Positions 21,796 to 30,710 of a stretch of DNA of 37,400 nucleotides are shown here, piece after piece. The position numbers and the translations under genes are program-made. Position 1 is the first letter of the stretch; each line of letters starts with the position of its first letter. This stretch comes from Theionarchaea archaeon (lineage in GTDB: Archaea; Methanobacteriota_B; Thermococci; Methanofastidiosales; SZ-28-30). The stretch spans positions 18,196 to 55,595 of the forward strand of contig JACVGW010000010.1 in assembly GCA_018992565.1 (NCBI GenBank), in the 5' to 3' direction. The notes beneath the pieces are model-generated. The model was not told the origin of the DNA, made no database searches, and saw only the letters and a list, made by a program, of their open reading frames with translations.

Positions 21796-22737
21796 ATGAA
21801 GCTCCCACTAGTACTATGCATTTTGATGCTAGCTGCAGTGACTGCGTATCGGGATCCGAATATGACTGTCCCTGACCAGGTTGAAATCAGAAGCGGGGAA
21901 ACGGGACAAATAACGGTTACACTGGTGCATACACAGACTACCATGTGGAATATCAAGGTCTATGTAGACACTGCACAGATTGATTCCACCTTCTTGCAGC
22001 GATTGGACATATCTGCAGATGAACAAAACCCCATTGATCTGGGCGAAGAAATCTCCTTCGGAACGGAAGTCACTGCAACCATAGACATTACCGTGGAGGC
22101 CAACTCCCCTGCCGGAGAAGTGAGAATTCCCATTATTGCAGCAGGCAAGAAGGGCCCATGCCTCAAGGGATGTGAACCGTTTCTCATGCAAAAGTCTACC
22201 ACTCTGGTCATCAAGAGGCAGGATCCCAAACTTGCGCTGTTCTTGCCAGAATCGGAGTTTGAAGTACTCCAGGGGGAAAATGTCACCCTCACGGTACAAT
22301 TGAGAAATTACGGTGCATCCACTGCATTCGTAGAGGAGCTGAACGCTGCCCCTGACAGCCGGCTGACCTACAAGATGCAAGATCCACCTCGTCAGGTAGA
22401 GGCAGGTATCACCCAATCTACTGTCATGACTGTGTTCACTGAGAATGCCACACCGGGAAAATATCTGGTCCAGGTAAAGCTGGTTTACCGGGATGAAATC
22501 CAGAACAAGTTCACAGACAGCAAGACCATATATATTACAGTGGTAGAACAGAAAACAGAGCCACCATCAACTACACCACCTTCCAGCTCAACTCCGACAG
22601 AAACCCCCTCCGTGGTGGAACCTGGAACTCCCACAGAATACCAGTATTTTCTGGCCGGAATGTTTACAGGAGGAGGCAGTTTTGGCGTGGCGGTCATGCT
22701 GGGCTTATTCTTGAAGAAACGGCGCCCTCCAAAATAA
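21796..22737 (+). CDS. Surface protein with Ig-like domains and C-terminal anchor
   Basis: This 313-residue protein begins with a signal peptide (about residues 1-18). Two beta-sandwich regions follow. The first has GETGQITVTLVHTQTTMWNIKVYV, and the second has QGENVTLTVQLRNYGAS, typical of NEW3/CARDB-like cell-adhesion domains. A Ser/Thr/Pro-rich linker of about 30 residues, likely O-glycosylated, leads to one C-terminal transmembrane helix (residues 287-306) and a short KKRRPPK basic tail. This is the standard archaeal surface-protein plan. No enzyme motif is seen. It is monocistronic, with a leaderless start. Confidence 0.7.
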   Translation: MKLPLVLCILMLAAVTAYRDPNMTVPDQVEIRSGETGQITVTLVHTQTTMWNIKVYVDTAQIDSTFLQRLDISADEQNPIDLGEEISFGTEVTATIDITVEANSPAGEVRIPIIAAGKKGPCLKGCEPFLMQKSTTLVIKRQDPKLALFLPESEFEVLQGENVTLTVQLRNYGASTAFVEELNAAPDSRLTYKMQDPPRQVEAGITQSTVMTVFTENATPGKYLVQVKLVYRDEIQNKFTDSKTIYITVVEQKTEPPSTTPPSSSTPTETPSVVEPGTPTEYQYFLAGMFTGGGSFGVAVMLGLFLKKRRPPK

Positions 22738-22747
22738 ACGGGAGGGT

Positions 22748-22769
22748 TTCCACTGATTTCAAAGTGGAA
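22748..22769. repeat. Inverted repeat upstream of RuBisCO gene
   Basis: TTCCACT (22748-22754) and AGTGGAA (22763-22769) form perfect 7-base arms with an 8-base loop. The repeat lies just after the stop of the surface-protein gene and about 40 bases before the RuBisCO TATA box, so it may terminate the first or regulate the second. Confidence 0.5.
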
Positions 22770-22793
22770 TCGGACTGCTCGCGGCTGCATAGG

Positions 22794-22800
22794 TTTATAT
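22794..22800 (+). promoter_or_regulatory. TATA box for RuBisCO gene
   Basis: TTTATAT is centred 26 bases before ATG 22823, so transcription starts at or next to the start codon. Confidence 0.6.
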
Positions 22801-22822
22801 TGTAAGAATTCTTCTCAATACC

Positions 22823-24115
22823 ATGAGTATTGACTGGTACAACGAGTTTGTAGATGTCGACTATACCCCGGCCAGGGATGATCTTGTTGCTCTTTATTAC
22901 TTTGAATCACCTGAAGGAATGACCAAGGAGGAATCTGCGGGAAGGATAGCATCTGAGAGCTCCACTGGAACCTGGACAACTCTGACCAGCCTTCCACCCA
23001 GAATGGAGGCTCTCAAAGCCAAGGCATTTGATATAACAGAAACCTATGTGAAGGTGGCATATCCTCGAGACCTATGGGAAGATGGCAACTTTTGCCAGCT
23101 CAAAAGTGGAATAGCGGGTAACATTTTTGGTATGAAAGGGATCAAGAACTTGCGATTGTTAGACTGCCGATTTCCTCAGGATTACATTAAGTATTTCAAA
23201 GGCCCAATTTTGGGAATAGAGGGACTGAGAAAGATATGGAAAGTGCATAAGAGACCCTTGACTGGAGCTGTTCCCAAGCCCAAAATAGGATTCAGTGCCC
23301 ATGAACATGCGGAAATAGGCTATGAAACCTGGATGGGCGGTTTTGATTTTGTGAAGGATGATGAGAATTTAACGTCCGTGAAGTTCAATAGGTTTGAAGA
23401 AAGAGTCAATCTTCTGGCTAAATACAGAGATAAGGCAGAAAATGAGACTGGGGATCGGAAAGGGGCGTTCATTAATATTACAGCTGAAACAGAGGAAATG
23501 AAACGGAGGGCTGACCTTCTTCATCAGGCTGGATTTGACTACGCCATGATGGATGTTGTGATCGTGGGCACTGCAGCTTTGATGACTATGCGGGAGTATC
23601 TTGGGGACCTGGGAATTGCCATCCACGCGCATCGGGCCATGCATGCAGCCCTGGACAGAAATCCTCGGCATGGAATCACCATGCAGTTCATTGCCAAGGA
23701 GATGCGGCTGATTGGGGTAAACCAGCTGCACTCAGGGACAGCAGTGGGAAAGCTTGTGGGAAGCAGAGAAGAAGTCACCTCCATTGCTGATGTTCTCAGA
23801 GAGAAAGAGACTCCAGCAAGAGAACACATGCTCCTGGGACAGGACTGGGGTTCCATCAGGAGTGCATTCCCCGTGTCATCAGGAGGGCTACATCCAGGAT
23901 TGGTCCCTGATGTCATTGATATTTACGGGCTTGATATGATTTTACTCATCAGTGGAGGGATACATGGTCATCCTCAGGGTACGCGGGCAGGTGCACGAGC
24001 ATCAATGCAAGCTATCGAAGCAACCATGGACGGGGAATCACTGGAGGAGAAAGCCAAGACCTCTCCAGAGCTCAGATCTGCGCTGGACAAATGGGGTCGC
24101 CGCAGGCCGAAATAG
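22823..24115 (+). CDS. rbcL: Form III RuBisCO large subunit
   Basis: This 430-residue protein carries the full catalytic set of RuBisCO. ASESSTGTW (43-51) holds the active-site Glu. PKPK (151-154) has the two lysines. FVKDDEN (176-182) has the carbamylated Lys 178 and the Mg ligands. HAHRAMH (268-274), LHSGTAVGK (302-310) with the loop 6 lysine, SSGG (352-355) and GGIHGHPQG (378-386) complete the site. Length and text fit archaeal form III. It acts in AMP salvage, turning ribulose bisphosphate and CO2 into 3-phosphoglycerate. AMP phosphorylase and ribose-1,5-bisphosphate isomerase, the usual partners, are not in this window. Monocistronic with its own TATA box. Confidence 0.96.
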   Translation: MSIDWYNEFVDVDYTPARDDLVALYYFESPEGMTKEESAGRIASESSTGTWTTLTSLPPRMEALKAKAFDITETYVKVAYPRDLWEDGNFCQLKSGIAGNIFGMKGIKNLRLLDCRFPQDYIKYFKGPILGIEGLRKIWKVHKRPLTGAVPKPKIGFSAHEHAEIGYETWMGGFDFVKDDENLTSVKFNRFEERVNLLAKYRDKAENETGDRKGAFINITAETEEMKRRADLLHQAGFDYAMMDVVIVGTAALMTMREYLGDLGIAIHAHRAMHAALDRNPRHGITMQFIAKEMRLIGVNQLHSGTAVGKLVGSREEVTSIADVLREKETPAREHMLLGQDWGSIRSAFPVSSGGLHPGLVPDVIDIYGLDMILLISGGIHGHPQGTRAGARASMQAIEATMDGESLEEKAKTSPELRSALDKWGRRRPK

Positions 24116-24209
24116 CAACAGGCTCATGTTGCCAGGAGAAATGTGAGAACCTGGATTGTAACAACCAGGTGGCAGTGACATGAGGTTCATGGCCGTGGGT
24201 TCAGCAGGA

Positions 24210-25211
24210 CTAGAGTGGAATGTATTCTATTAATGGGTTGGTATACGTAGGATACCTCTTCTCTATCCCAATCTGAATGATGCCCTCCATGGGTTTGATC
24301 CAGGGGACAGCTTCTTCAGCCAGAGCCCAGTGAGTCTCAACCCGCTCTCCCAGAACCTCAACGAAGGCTTCAGGAACATCCACTCTTTCCAGCAACAGTG
24401 TCCTGATATTCCGGGCAGCTCTACCGCTGCAACATACTATCACTCCTTTCACGAGCATTCCGTCTTCAATATCTTCATACGGTTTACGTGTGAGGGCTGC
24501 TCTACGGATAAACCTGTTTCTCAGCTGGATACTGTCTTTATCGTGAGCAGTGCAGTAGTGCACAACTTCATCCTGCACCACCTGCGCAGCGGCTTTTCCG
24601 CTCTCTTCTATGACACACGTGTCGTTGCTCAGTGTCAGCTTTCGCTTTCGCATCTCCTCGATGGTCCGGTCTGCATATTCCAGCTCGTTAATATTGATGA
24701 AGTGGATACCTATCCCCTTGAGACGCTGGATGAGGTGCTGGGTCTCCCTGACTCTTGAAGGGATCATGGGGATTTCCACTCCCACATCAAACCGGTATTT
24801 CAACGCACGGGAGACAAAAGAAATGTCTGAAAAATCGATGAGGTGGAATCTCAATTCATCAATGAGTCCTTCCATCACCTCGAGTGTTTTCTCCTTCAGG
24901 TGAGATGCAGTATAGAGGTGAATATGATGGTCGGGCCATTCCTTCTTCAGTAACGTTGCATAGTGCAGTGTCCTCTCCAGGCAACCCACTGGATCGCCTC
25001 CCGTGATTCCAGTGCCCAGTGCATTCATGGCGCGGGCTTCTTCCAGAACATCGTCATCACACAGTACAGGCCGTTCATTTGCATATACTACATCCTTCTG
25101 CCATCTTTCTTCTGAGAGAGGACAATACCAGCAGGAAAACCCACACACACCGGTGACAAACAACACCATCTTTGCTCCTTTCAAACACATGTTGCAGCCA
25201 GTTGCCACCAT
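24210..25211 (-). CDS. Radical SAM protein, conserved archaeal type
   Basis: A 333-residue protein with the 4Fe-4S signature C-G-F-S-C-W-Y-C (Cys 23, 27, 30), i.e. C-x3-C-x2-C. The N-terminus adds a GCNMCLKGAKMVLF segment with a second Cys pair (6, 9). GITGGDP (about 68-74) is the S-adenosylmethionine-binding GGE-like motif, and HIHLYTAS follows. The domain ends near residue 210. The last 120 residues form a separate part with two further Cys. The opening pattern is that of a widespread archaeal radical SAM family whose substrate is unknown. It begins with GGTGAT before the ATG, four bases after the stop of the zinc-ribbon gene, so the two form an operon. Confidence 0.85.
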   Translation of the reverse strand: MVATGCNMCLKGAKMVLFVTGVCGFSCWYCPLSEERWQKDVVYANERPVLCDDDVLEEARAMNALGTGITGGDPVGCLERTLHYATLLKKEWPDHHIHLYTASHLKEKTLEVMEGLIDELRFHLIDFSDISFVSRALKYRFDVGVEIPMIPSRVRETQHLIQRLKGIGIHFININELEYADRTIEEMRKRKLTLSNDTCVIEESGKAAAQVVQDEVVHYCTAHDKDSIQLRNRFIRRAALTRKPYEDIEDGMLVKGVIVCCSGRAARNIRTLLLERVDVPEAFVEVLGERVETHWALAEEAVPWIKPMEGIIQIGIEKRYPTYTNPLIEYIPL

Positions 25212-25215
25212 TCTA

Positions 25216-26226
25216 TCACCTTTGAGACCTCAGAGACTCTGCTTTCTCTTCTAATTCCTCAATAGCCTGCCTCAATTGTTGAGCTTTCCCTTGTTTCTCT
25301 GTGATGTGCATTTCATACCATGCAGCGACTTCTCTCTTCAGCTGTAGCTTATTCACTTCTATTAGAGAGCTCATCTCTTGTATGCCCAATTCAGCCAGGA
25401 GACTTGCATGTTCTGTGTTCCCAATTTCCAGTTGATGGGCAGCTTCAGATAGACTGTCCAGTGCTTTCTCCAGGTGCTCCAGGTTGGTCAGAGAGTCATC
25501 TATATATGAAATATCGATAATTCTGGCGGCAGCAATATAGGCTTTCTCTGCATTTGTGAGACTTTCTATGGCAGATTCGTAGGCTGCAAAGGCAAATTGA
25601 TAGTCTTTCGTTTCTAAATGATCATTTCCTCTGTTCATGTCCACCATGACAGCAAGAAGAAGTTGTTCTCCGTCAAGGTAGCAGGAAGCGAAATCATAAT
25701 ACATGATATACGACTCGCTAACCTCTGATAGGACATCACAGTACTCTCTCCGTATGCTGACAATCTCCAGCTGTGTTTCCACATATTCGTGATACCACCC
25801 GGGAAGCCTCAGCCCTTTACAAGAAACAAGAAAAGTTGCTGCCCTCTCATACGAGGAAGAAGCATCTTCAAGCAAGGGGAGCAGACGTTGAATCTCTCCT
25901 TTTGTCCTCACAGCGTACTCCCATTCAGATTTCGAATGACTGTCTGATTCAAACTGAATATCTTCTGCTGCATTTAGCCTCCCTTCCACTAGTTGGAGAA
26001 TTTCATCCCCCTCGCGCATCTCTTTGAGTGCTGCCCTCACAAGGGTGTCTGCATCCTCTATCTTGTAGTTCATGAAATAAACAGCAGATGCTCCCAGCAA
26101 CACAACTACAGCCAGAGCTGCGACCTTATCTGCGGGGAACTTGTCCCGGGGGGTGAAGTTCACTCCACAGTACTGACATACTGGGCTATCTGCTGGGATG
26201 TATCGACCGCAGTTGGGACAGAACAT
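25216..26226 (-). CDS. Zinc-ribbon membrane protein with long helical domain
   Basis: A 336-residue protein. It begins MFCPNCGRYIPADSPVCQYCG, a zinc ribbon with two CxxC pairs. A single transmembrane helix follows (VAALAVVVLLGASAVYFM, about residues 33-50). The rest is almost all helix, with TPR-like or coiled-coil segments such as DHLETKDYQFAFAAYESAIESL, ending in a Gln/Glu-rich coiled coil. The ribbon is most likely cytosolic and the helices external. The frame continues up to 26274, but the TATA box places the start at ATG 26226, where the family-typical M-F-C-P begins. Coupled to the radical SAM gene downstream. No function known. Confidence 0.75.
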   Translation of the reverse strand: MFCPNCGRYIPADSPVCQYCGVNFTPRDKFPADKVAALAVVVLLGASAVYFMNYKIEDADTLVRAALKEMREGDEILQLVEGRLNAAEDIQFESDSHSKSEWEYAVRTKGEIQRLLPLLEDASSSYERAATFLVSCKGLRLPGWYHEYVETQLEIVSIRREYCDVLSEVSESYIMYYDFASCYLDGEQLLLAVMVDMNRGNDHLETKDYQFAFAAYESAIESLTNAEKAYIAAARIIDISYIDDSLTNLEHLEKALDSLSEAAHQLEIGNTEHASLLAELGIQEMSSLIEVNKLQLKREVAAWYEMHITEKQGKAQQLRQAIEELEEKAESLRSQR

Positions 26227-26248
26227 ACTCTCCAAGACCAGAGCACTG

Positions 26249-26255
26249 ATATAAA
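26249..26255 (-). promoter_or_regulatory. TATA box for zinc-ribbon/radical SAM operon
   Basis: On the minus strand TTTATAT, centred 26 bases upstream of the ATG at 26226. Confidence 0.6.
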
Positions 26256-26274
26256 GGTTATCAATGCACGTCAC

Positions 26275-26607
26275 GTCATATACTTCACTATGTTGACCTC
26301 ACGCGCACCTTTCTGATGTATCTTTCTTCTTGACATTTCCCCACTTTTTTGCCATTCTTTCCTTATCTTTCTAAGACTTTGCGTTAAGAAATCAGGGTAC
26401 CAGAATGGACTATTGGTTTCTGTGTTGGGATATGTAGCTATGATCTTTTCATATTTTAGCAGCCGCACATTTCAAATTCTGATGCGATTGGATGTGACTC
26501 TGTGAGAATGTGTGACAAATAGATATTTAAGGGTATGAAACATGAATTATATATCCGAGCATCCGCATGAATGCAGTTCTTGGGCATGATATTCGGTCTG
26601 AGGGGCC
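26275..26607. other. Gene-free stretch with unassigned promoter elements
   Basis: No supported gene. Plus-strand TATA-like boxes ATATTTAAGG (26523) and ATTATATAT (26546) are followed by an ATG at 26567. The only frame there is a 46-codon one running antisense into the CorC-type gene. Confidence 0.4.
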
Positions 26608-26611
26608 TCAG
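26598..26611. repeat. Palindrome at the CorC-type gene stop codon
   Basis: CTGAGG and CCTCAG are perfect 6-base arms with a GG centre; the right arm covers the minus-strand stop codon (26608-26610). May form a 3'-end hairpin. Confidence 0.4.
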
Positions 26612-27876
26612 GCCTCCCTTTCATCAGGAGGGAGGGGGACACGTTTAGCCTTGACTTTCATGATGCGGACTTTATCAGTCTGGAACACAACGAAATCCAC
26701 CCCGTTGTAGGTGATTTTCTCTCCTTCTTCTGGGATGTGGCCAAATTGATCCAGCATGAATCCTCCAATCGTTTCAAACCCATTTTCTGGTATGTTCACA
26801 TTGAGCAATTCATTGACCTCGTCAATGGGAACCATGCCATTGATGAGAACAGTATGATCATCCAGTACTCGAATGGGAATCCTGGTCACATCGTATTCAT
26901 CAAAGATCTCTCCAACAATTTCCTCCAGCAAGTCTTCAATGGTGACAATGCCTGCAGTTCCCCCGTATTCATCCACCACGATTGCCAGGTGAACTTTGCT
27001 TTTCTGCATCCTCTCCAGGAGTTCATCCACCTTCTTTGTCTCAGGAATGAAATAAGGATCTCGCAACAGATCTCTCAAGACGGTCTTCCCCTCCGTGCGC
27101 AGCAGGTCTTTGGCATACAGAATACCCACAATATGATCTACATTATCTTCATACACGGGGATTCGAGAAAATCCGCTCTTGACAATAAGGTTGCGTGCAT
27201 CTTCCAGTGAGGTATTCACATCCAGGCATATCATGTCTGTACGAGGAGTCATCACTTCTTTGGCTACTGTGTCCGAGAATTCGAAGACATTATAGATGCG
27301 CTCTCGTTCTTCCTCTTCCAGGCTTCCTTCCTCTTCTGCAATGGTGAGAAATGTCTTGAATTCTTCTTCTGTCAGGAAAACACTCTTGTCCATCTCCCCG
27401 CCGAGCAAGCGAGAGACCCCTCTTGAGATGGCATTCAGGGCTGTGGCCACAGGTGAGAGTACTCTGGTTATTACATACAGCGGTCTGGCAAAGGTAAGGA
27501 CAAGGTGCTCTGCATTTTTCACGGCGAATCCCTTGGGAGTAATCTCTCCCACCACCAGAATAAGAAATGTCATAATGCCAATAGCAGCCCCTATCCCTTG
27601 ACTCCCAAAAACGCTGATAGCCATGGATGTTGCAATGGAAGAAGCTGCAACATTCACAATATTGTTCCCGATGACAACCGCAGCAACCACCTTGTCTGGC
27701 TCTTCCATCATGCGACGGATCGTTTCAGCCTTGGCATTTCCCTCTTCAGCCAGATGTCTTATTCGGATTTTTCGGGAAGAGAGAAATGCGGTCTCTGAAC
27801 TGGAGAAAAAAGCAGACAGTAAGAGGAAAAAAGCCAGACTCATCAATTCGAGCCACAGATATGATGCTTCGAACAT
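26608..27876 (-). CDS. CNNM/CorC-type transporter (DUF21, CBS pair, CorC/HlyC)
   Basis: A 422-residue protein with the complete domain order of this family. The DUF21 membrane domain (about residues 1-180, three or four helices) includes [14 protein letters not shown] near the start and [14 protein letters not shown], plus [15 protein letters not shown] pair follows, with EVMTPRTDM...[10 protein letters not shown]...[10 protein letters not shown] (about 200-260) and [29 protein letters not shown] (285-315). The CorC_HlyC nucleotide-interacting end ([21 protein letters not shown]...) closes the protein. Members move Mg2+ or Na+ and are sometimes annotated as hemolysins. TATA at about 27925 and AGGA before the ATG support the start. 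Confidence 0.94.
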   Translation of the reverse strand: MFEASYLWLELMSLAFFLLLSAFFSSSETAFLSSRKIRIRHLAEEGNAKAETIRRMMEEPDKVVAAVVIGNNIVNVAASSIATSMAISVFGSQGIGAAIGIMTFLILVVGEITPKGFAVKNAEHLVLTFARPLYVITRVLSPVATALNAISRGVSRLLGGEMDKSVFLTEEEFKTFLTIAEEEGSLEEEERERIYNVFEFSDTVAKEVMTPRTDMICLDVNTSLEDARNLIVKSGFSRIPVYEDNVDHIVGILYAKDLLRTEGKTVLRDLLRDPYFIPETKKVDELLERMQKSKVHLAIVVDEYGGTAGIVTIEDLLEEIVGEIFDEYDVTRIPIRVLDDHTVLINGMVPIDEVNELLNVNIPENGFETIGGFMLDQFGHIPEEGEKITYNGVDFVVFQTDKVRIMKVKAKRVPLPPDEREA

Positions 27877-27918
27877 GGTATATCCTGTCCTTTTGTTCTG
27901 CCCTTTATTCTACATGAA

Positions 27919-27930
27919 GGCTTAAAAATC
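27919..27930 (-). promoter_or_regulatory. TATA box for CorC-type gene
   Basis: GATTTTTAAGCC on the minus strand; transcription near 27899 gives a leader of about 23 bases. A second, weaker GAATAAAGGG at 27901 lies closer. Confidence 0.45.
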
Positions 27931-27941
27931 TTTCTCCCCTT

Positions 27942-28817
27942 TCATGTGAAGATTTCACATCCTTCTTCTGTTACAATTATTGAATGCTCTGCCTGGGTGA
28001 CTGGAGCTCCCGTCTTTTCCTTGAGCACATGATAGGGGAATAGTGTACCGTTCTTTAGGAGCAGCCTCAGCAGGAACTCTCCTTTCTTGTCTTTTACCAC
28101 CCAACGTTCTGCAAATGGTAACTGAGGGTAGGTATTCTGAATGTGATACATCAGCTTTCTGGCAGGCTCAAGCCTCAAGGGACGGGGAGCAACAAAGCTG
28201 AAAATATAGACTTTGTCATCATCCACAACCTTCCCTGCTCCCGTGGTGGCAAAGGGTTCCACAGCCACGATATCTCCTTCCCTCAGCCTGACTGTAGATC
28301 CATCATCGAAATTGGGAATGGAAGGTGAGGCATGGATGGAGTACTGTGACAGACCGTGACCGGTGAGATTCTCGATGGGACAGAATCCGTGAGCAGTAAT
28401 GACTTTTTCAATGGCTTTCCCGATTTCGCCTGTGGTGATACCTGCCCGAATAACAGAAAGTGCAGCCTCCAGTCCCTCTCGGCTTGCCATTATGAGATCA
28501 TCATCAGGTTCTCCTGCTTTCACGGTATAGGCAGTATCTGCAATGTACCCCTCAATATGGCATCCAATATCAACAGTCACGTAGTCACCTTTTTCCACCA
28601 CTGTCTCATCCTGGGCAGGGGGAGTGTAATGGGCCGCAATTTCATTGAGCGAGATATTCACCGGAAAAGCAATTTCAGCCCCGTATTCTGCAATTTTCCC
28701 TTCGATGAAGGTCGCAATATCCAGGAGCTTTACACCTTCGTTAATATGCTCTTTGGATTCTTCTACAACTTTTCTGACAATTTCGCCTGCTTGACGATGC
28801 TTCTCCAAATGATCCAT
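27942..28817 (-). CDS. map: Methionine aminopeptidase, type 2
   Basis: A 291-residue archaeal MetAP2-like enzyme that removes the initiator methionine. The metal ligands are in place: D83 and D94 (VDIGCHIEGYIADTAY), H154 (TGHG), E187 (AVEPFAT) and E277 (AEHSI). The substrate-contact His 63 is in AHYTP. The open frame begins at 28934 but its extra 39 residues have no family match. ATG 28817 has GGTG five bases ahead and a TATA box (28850-28856), giving a leader of about ten bases. The 3' end carries a perfect hairpin overlapping the stop. The CorC-type gene follows downstream on the same strand after 65 bases. Confidence 0.96.
   Translation of the reverse strand: MDHLEKHRQAGEIVRKVVEESKEHINEGVKLLDIATFIEGKIAEYGAEIAFPVNISLNEIAAHYTPPAQDETVVEKGDYVTVDIGCHIEGYIADTAYTVKAGEPDDDLIMASREGLEAALSVIRAGITTGEIGKAIEKVITAHGFCPIENLTGHGLSQYSIHASPSIPNFDDGSTVRLREGDIVAVEPFATTGAGKVVDDDKVYIFSFVAPRPLRLEPARKLMYHIQNTYPQLPFAERWVVKDKKGEFLLRLLLKNGTLFPYHVLKEKTGAPVTQAEHSIIVTEEGCEIFT
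27944..27960 (-). repeat. Hairpin at the methionine aminopeptidase stop codon
   Basis: ATGTGAA (27944-27950) and TTCACAT (27954-27960) form a perfect 7-base stem with a 3-base loop, ending inside the TGA stop (27942-27944). Lies upstream of the CorC-type promoter. Confidence 0.5.
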
Positions 28818-28849
28818 GTATACACCAGTATGTCCATTTTTGGACTGTG

Positions 28850-28856
28850 TTATAAA
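28850..28856 (-). promoter_or_regulatory. TATA box for map
   Basis: TTTATAA on the minus strand; transcription near 28827 leaves a 10-base leader with GGTG. Confidence 0.55.
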
Positions 28857-29114
28857 CTTTTGCCTGGATACTGTCACGGCGCACAGTTGTTTTTGCCGGG
28901 AGGGTTCTCGTGGTATCTCCTCACAAAAGGGCATGGATATTCATCCTAAGGGTCTGTGAATTGAAATTCACGGTCCTGCAGTACATGTGCGATATGGAGA
29001 AGACCCGGAATCTTGTGAGCTGAAGTGCGTGTGAGGCTCTCTTTCGCGTAATCAAACCAGAAGCAACTTGTACAATCGTGTAACCTGCAGACATAGTGAC
29101 TTTTCATGTAGAAC

Positions 29115-29124
29115 ATTTTTAAGG
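29115..29124 (+). promoter_or_regulatory. TATA box for fumarase operon
   Basis: ATTTTTAAGG, transcription near 29145. A GGGGTGTGAT stretch lies before the ATG at 29153. Confidence 0.5.
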
Positions 29125-29152
29125 AGTTGACCTAAGTAAGGGGTGTGATACA

Positions 29153-30019
29153 ATGATTAGCGAGGAAACAATTCAGACCACGGTGGTGGAGCTGCTGAAG
29201 AAAGCAGTCACCAAACTTCCTCCAGATATTGAAGCTGCTCTCAATGCAGCGTACAAGAAAGAGACCTCTGAAGCAGCAAAGATGCAGTTCAAAGCAATCC
29301 TCGATAACATCAAACTGGCAGAAGAGACTACCACACCCATGTGTCAGGATACAGGTGTACACATTTTTTACGTTAACAAAGGAAAACCTGCTACCGGCAA
29401 TATTGAGAAAGCCATAAGGGCAGGAGTGAAAGAAGCTACGGAGAAAATTCCCCTGCGTCCTAATGCAGTTCATCCTCTAACGAGAAAGAACCCTGGAACA
29501 AACCTAGGAGAGAAAATGCCCTACATCAACTACACACTGTCAGACAATGATTACCTGGAAATTCACGTGATGCCAAAGGGAGCTGGGAGTGAAAACATGT
29601 CCAGGATGGCAATGCTCAATCCGTCACAGGGTATTAAGGGGATCAAGCAGTTTGCTCTGGATACACTGCTCAATGCAGGATCCAAACCATGTCCTCCTGT
29701 GGTACTTGGCATAGGTATTGGTGGCTGTGCAGATATTTCGCTGAAACTGGCCAAACAAGCACTGCTGCGTCCCATAACCAGCCATCATCCTGAGCCAGAC
29801 ATTCATGCTCTGGAAGATGAATTGCTGGAGGCCCTGAACGAGATAGGCATCGGCCCCATGGGATTGGGAGGCAACACTACAGTCCTGGGAATTAACATTG
29901 AGTACGCCTACTGCCACACAGCTTCTCACCCTGTGGCCATAAATGTGCAATGTTGGGCTGCTCGACGGGCTTCGGCAAGAATTTATGAAGACAAAGTTGA
30001 ATACGGGTGGTTCACATGA
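29153..30019 (+). CDS. Class I fumarate hydratase, alpha subunit
   Basis: A 288-residue 4Fe-4S fumarase/tartrate dehydratase alpha subunit. The cluster cysteines are visible: C64 in TPMCQDTG, C192 in GIGIGGCAD and C254 in AYCHTASHP. RPNAVHPLTRKN and PKGAGSENMS are further family motifs. With the beta subunit it interconverts fumarate and malate in the cytosol. L-tartrate dehydratase is a less likely alternative, given archaeal context. The 3' end overlaps the beta gene by four bases (ATGA), so the two are co-translated. Confidence 0.94.
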   Translation: MISEETIQTTVVELLKKAVTKLPPDIEAALNAAYKKETSEAAKMQFKAILDNIKLAEETTTPMCQDTGVHIFYVNKGKPATGNIEKAIRAGVKEATEKIPLRPNAVHPLTRKNPGTNLGEKMPYINYTLSDNDYLEIHVMPKGAGSENMSRMAMLNPSQGIKGIKQFALDTLLNAGSKPCPPVVLGIGIGGCADISLKLAKQALLRPITSHHPEPDIHALEDELLEALNEIGIGPMGLGGNTTVLGINIEYAYCHTASHPVAINVQCWAARRASARIYEDKVEYGWFT

Positions 30020-30612
30020 AAACACTGTCCATACCGTTAACCGAAAAGGATGTACGAGAATTGAAGCTTGGAGAGACAGTCTACCTCAATGGGGAATTCT
30101 ATACAGCTCGCGATGAAGCACATATGACTGCTCTGGAATATGCCAGAGAGAAAACCCCTCTTCCCGTTGATTTTAAAGACAAAGCAGTCTTTCACTGTGG
30201 ACCCATCATGCGCAAGCTCAATGGAACATGGGAGCTTGTGGCTGCAGGTCCTACAACCAGTACCAGAATGAATTCACTGGAACCTGAATTCATCAGAACC
30301 TTCGGGCCACGGGCTATAATTGGAAAGGGTGGCATGGGAAAGGAAACCTCAGATGCTATGAAGGAGTACGGGTGTGTTTATCTGGCTATCACAGGAGGTG
30401 CTGCAGTTCTTGCAGCCAAGGGAATAAAGAAAGTTAAAGGCGTGGAATGGCTGGAACTGGGAATGCCCGAAGCAGTATGGATTCTGGAAGGAGAAGGTTT
30501 TGGACCTCTGATCGTAGCAATGGATGCACAGGGAAATAGTCTCTTCGAGAACGTGGAAAAACAGGTCAAGGAGAACGCTCAGAAAATCAGAAAGACCCTG
30601 GGATTAGTATAA
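30016..30612 (+). CDS. Class I fumarate hydratase, beta subunit
   Basis: A 198-residue protein, the C-terminal half of class I fumarase as a separate subunit. Motifs seen are LKLGETVYLNGEFYTARDEAH (near residue 15-35), FHCGPIM, AAGPTTSTRMNS, and IGKGGMG, all in the usual order. LAITGGAAVLAAKGIKKVKGVEWLELGMPEAVW forms the C-terminal core. ATG 30016, which overlaps the alpha stop, is preferred over the in-frame GTG at 30007. A T-rich terminator follows at 30619. Together the genes give a complete two-subunit enzyme. Confidence 0.94.
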   Translation: MKTLSIPLTEKDVRELKLGETVYLNGEFYTARDEAHMTALEYAREKTPLPVDFKDKAVFHCGPIMRKLNGTWELVAAGPTTSTRMNSLEPEFIRTFGPRAIIGKGGMGKETSDAMKEYGCVYLAITGGAAVLAAKGIKKVKGVEWLELGMPEAVWILEGEGFGPLIVAMDAQGNSLFENVEKQVKENAQKIRKTLGLV

Positions 30613-30618
30613 CTATCC

Positions 30619-30648
30619 ATTCCTTTTACTTTTTCTTGTCTCTCTTTT
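30619..30648 (+). terminator. T-rich terminator of fumarase operon
   Basis: Several T runs (CTTTTACTTTTTCTT then CTCTTTT) begin seven bases after the beta-subunit stop. Confidence 0.5.
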
Positions 30649-30710
30649 GGGAGTGAAGTAATGCACCGACTAGCAGGAAGCACAACACAAAAATCCCGAC
30701 CGCATCACAC

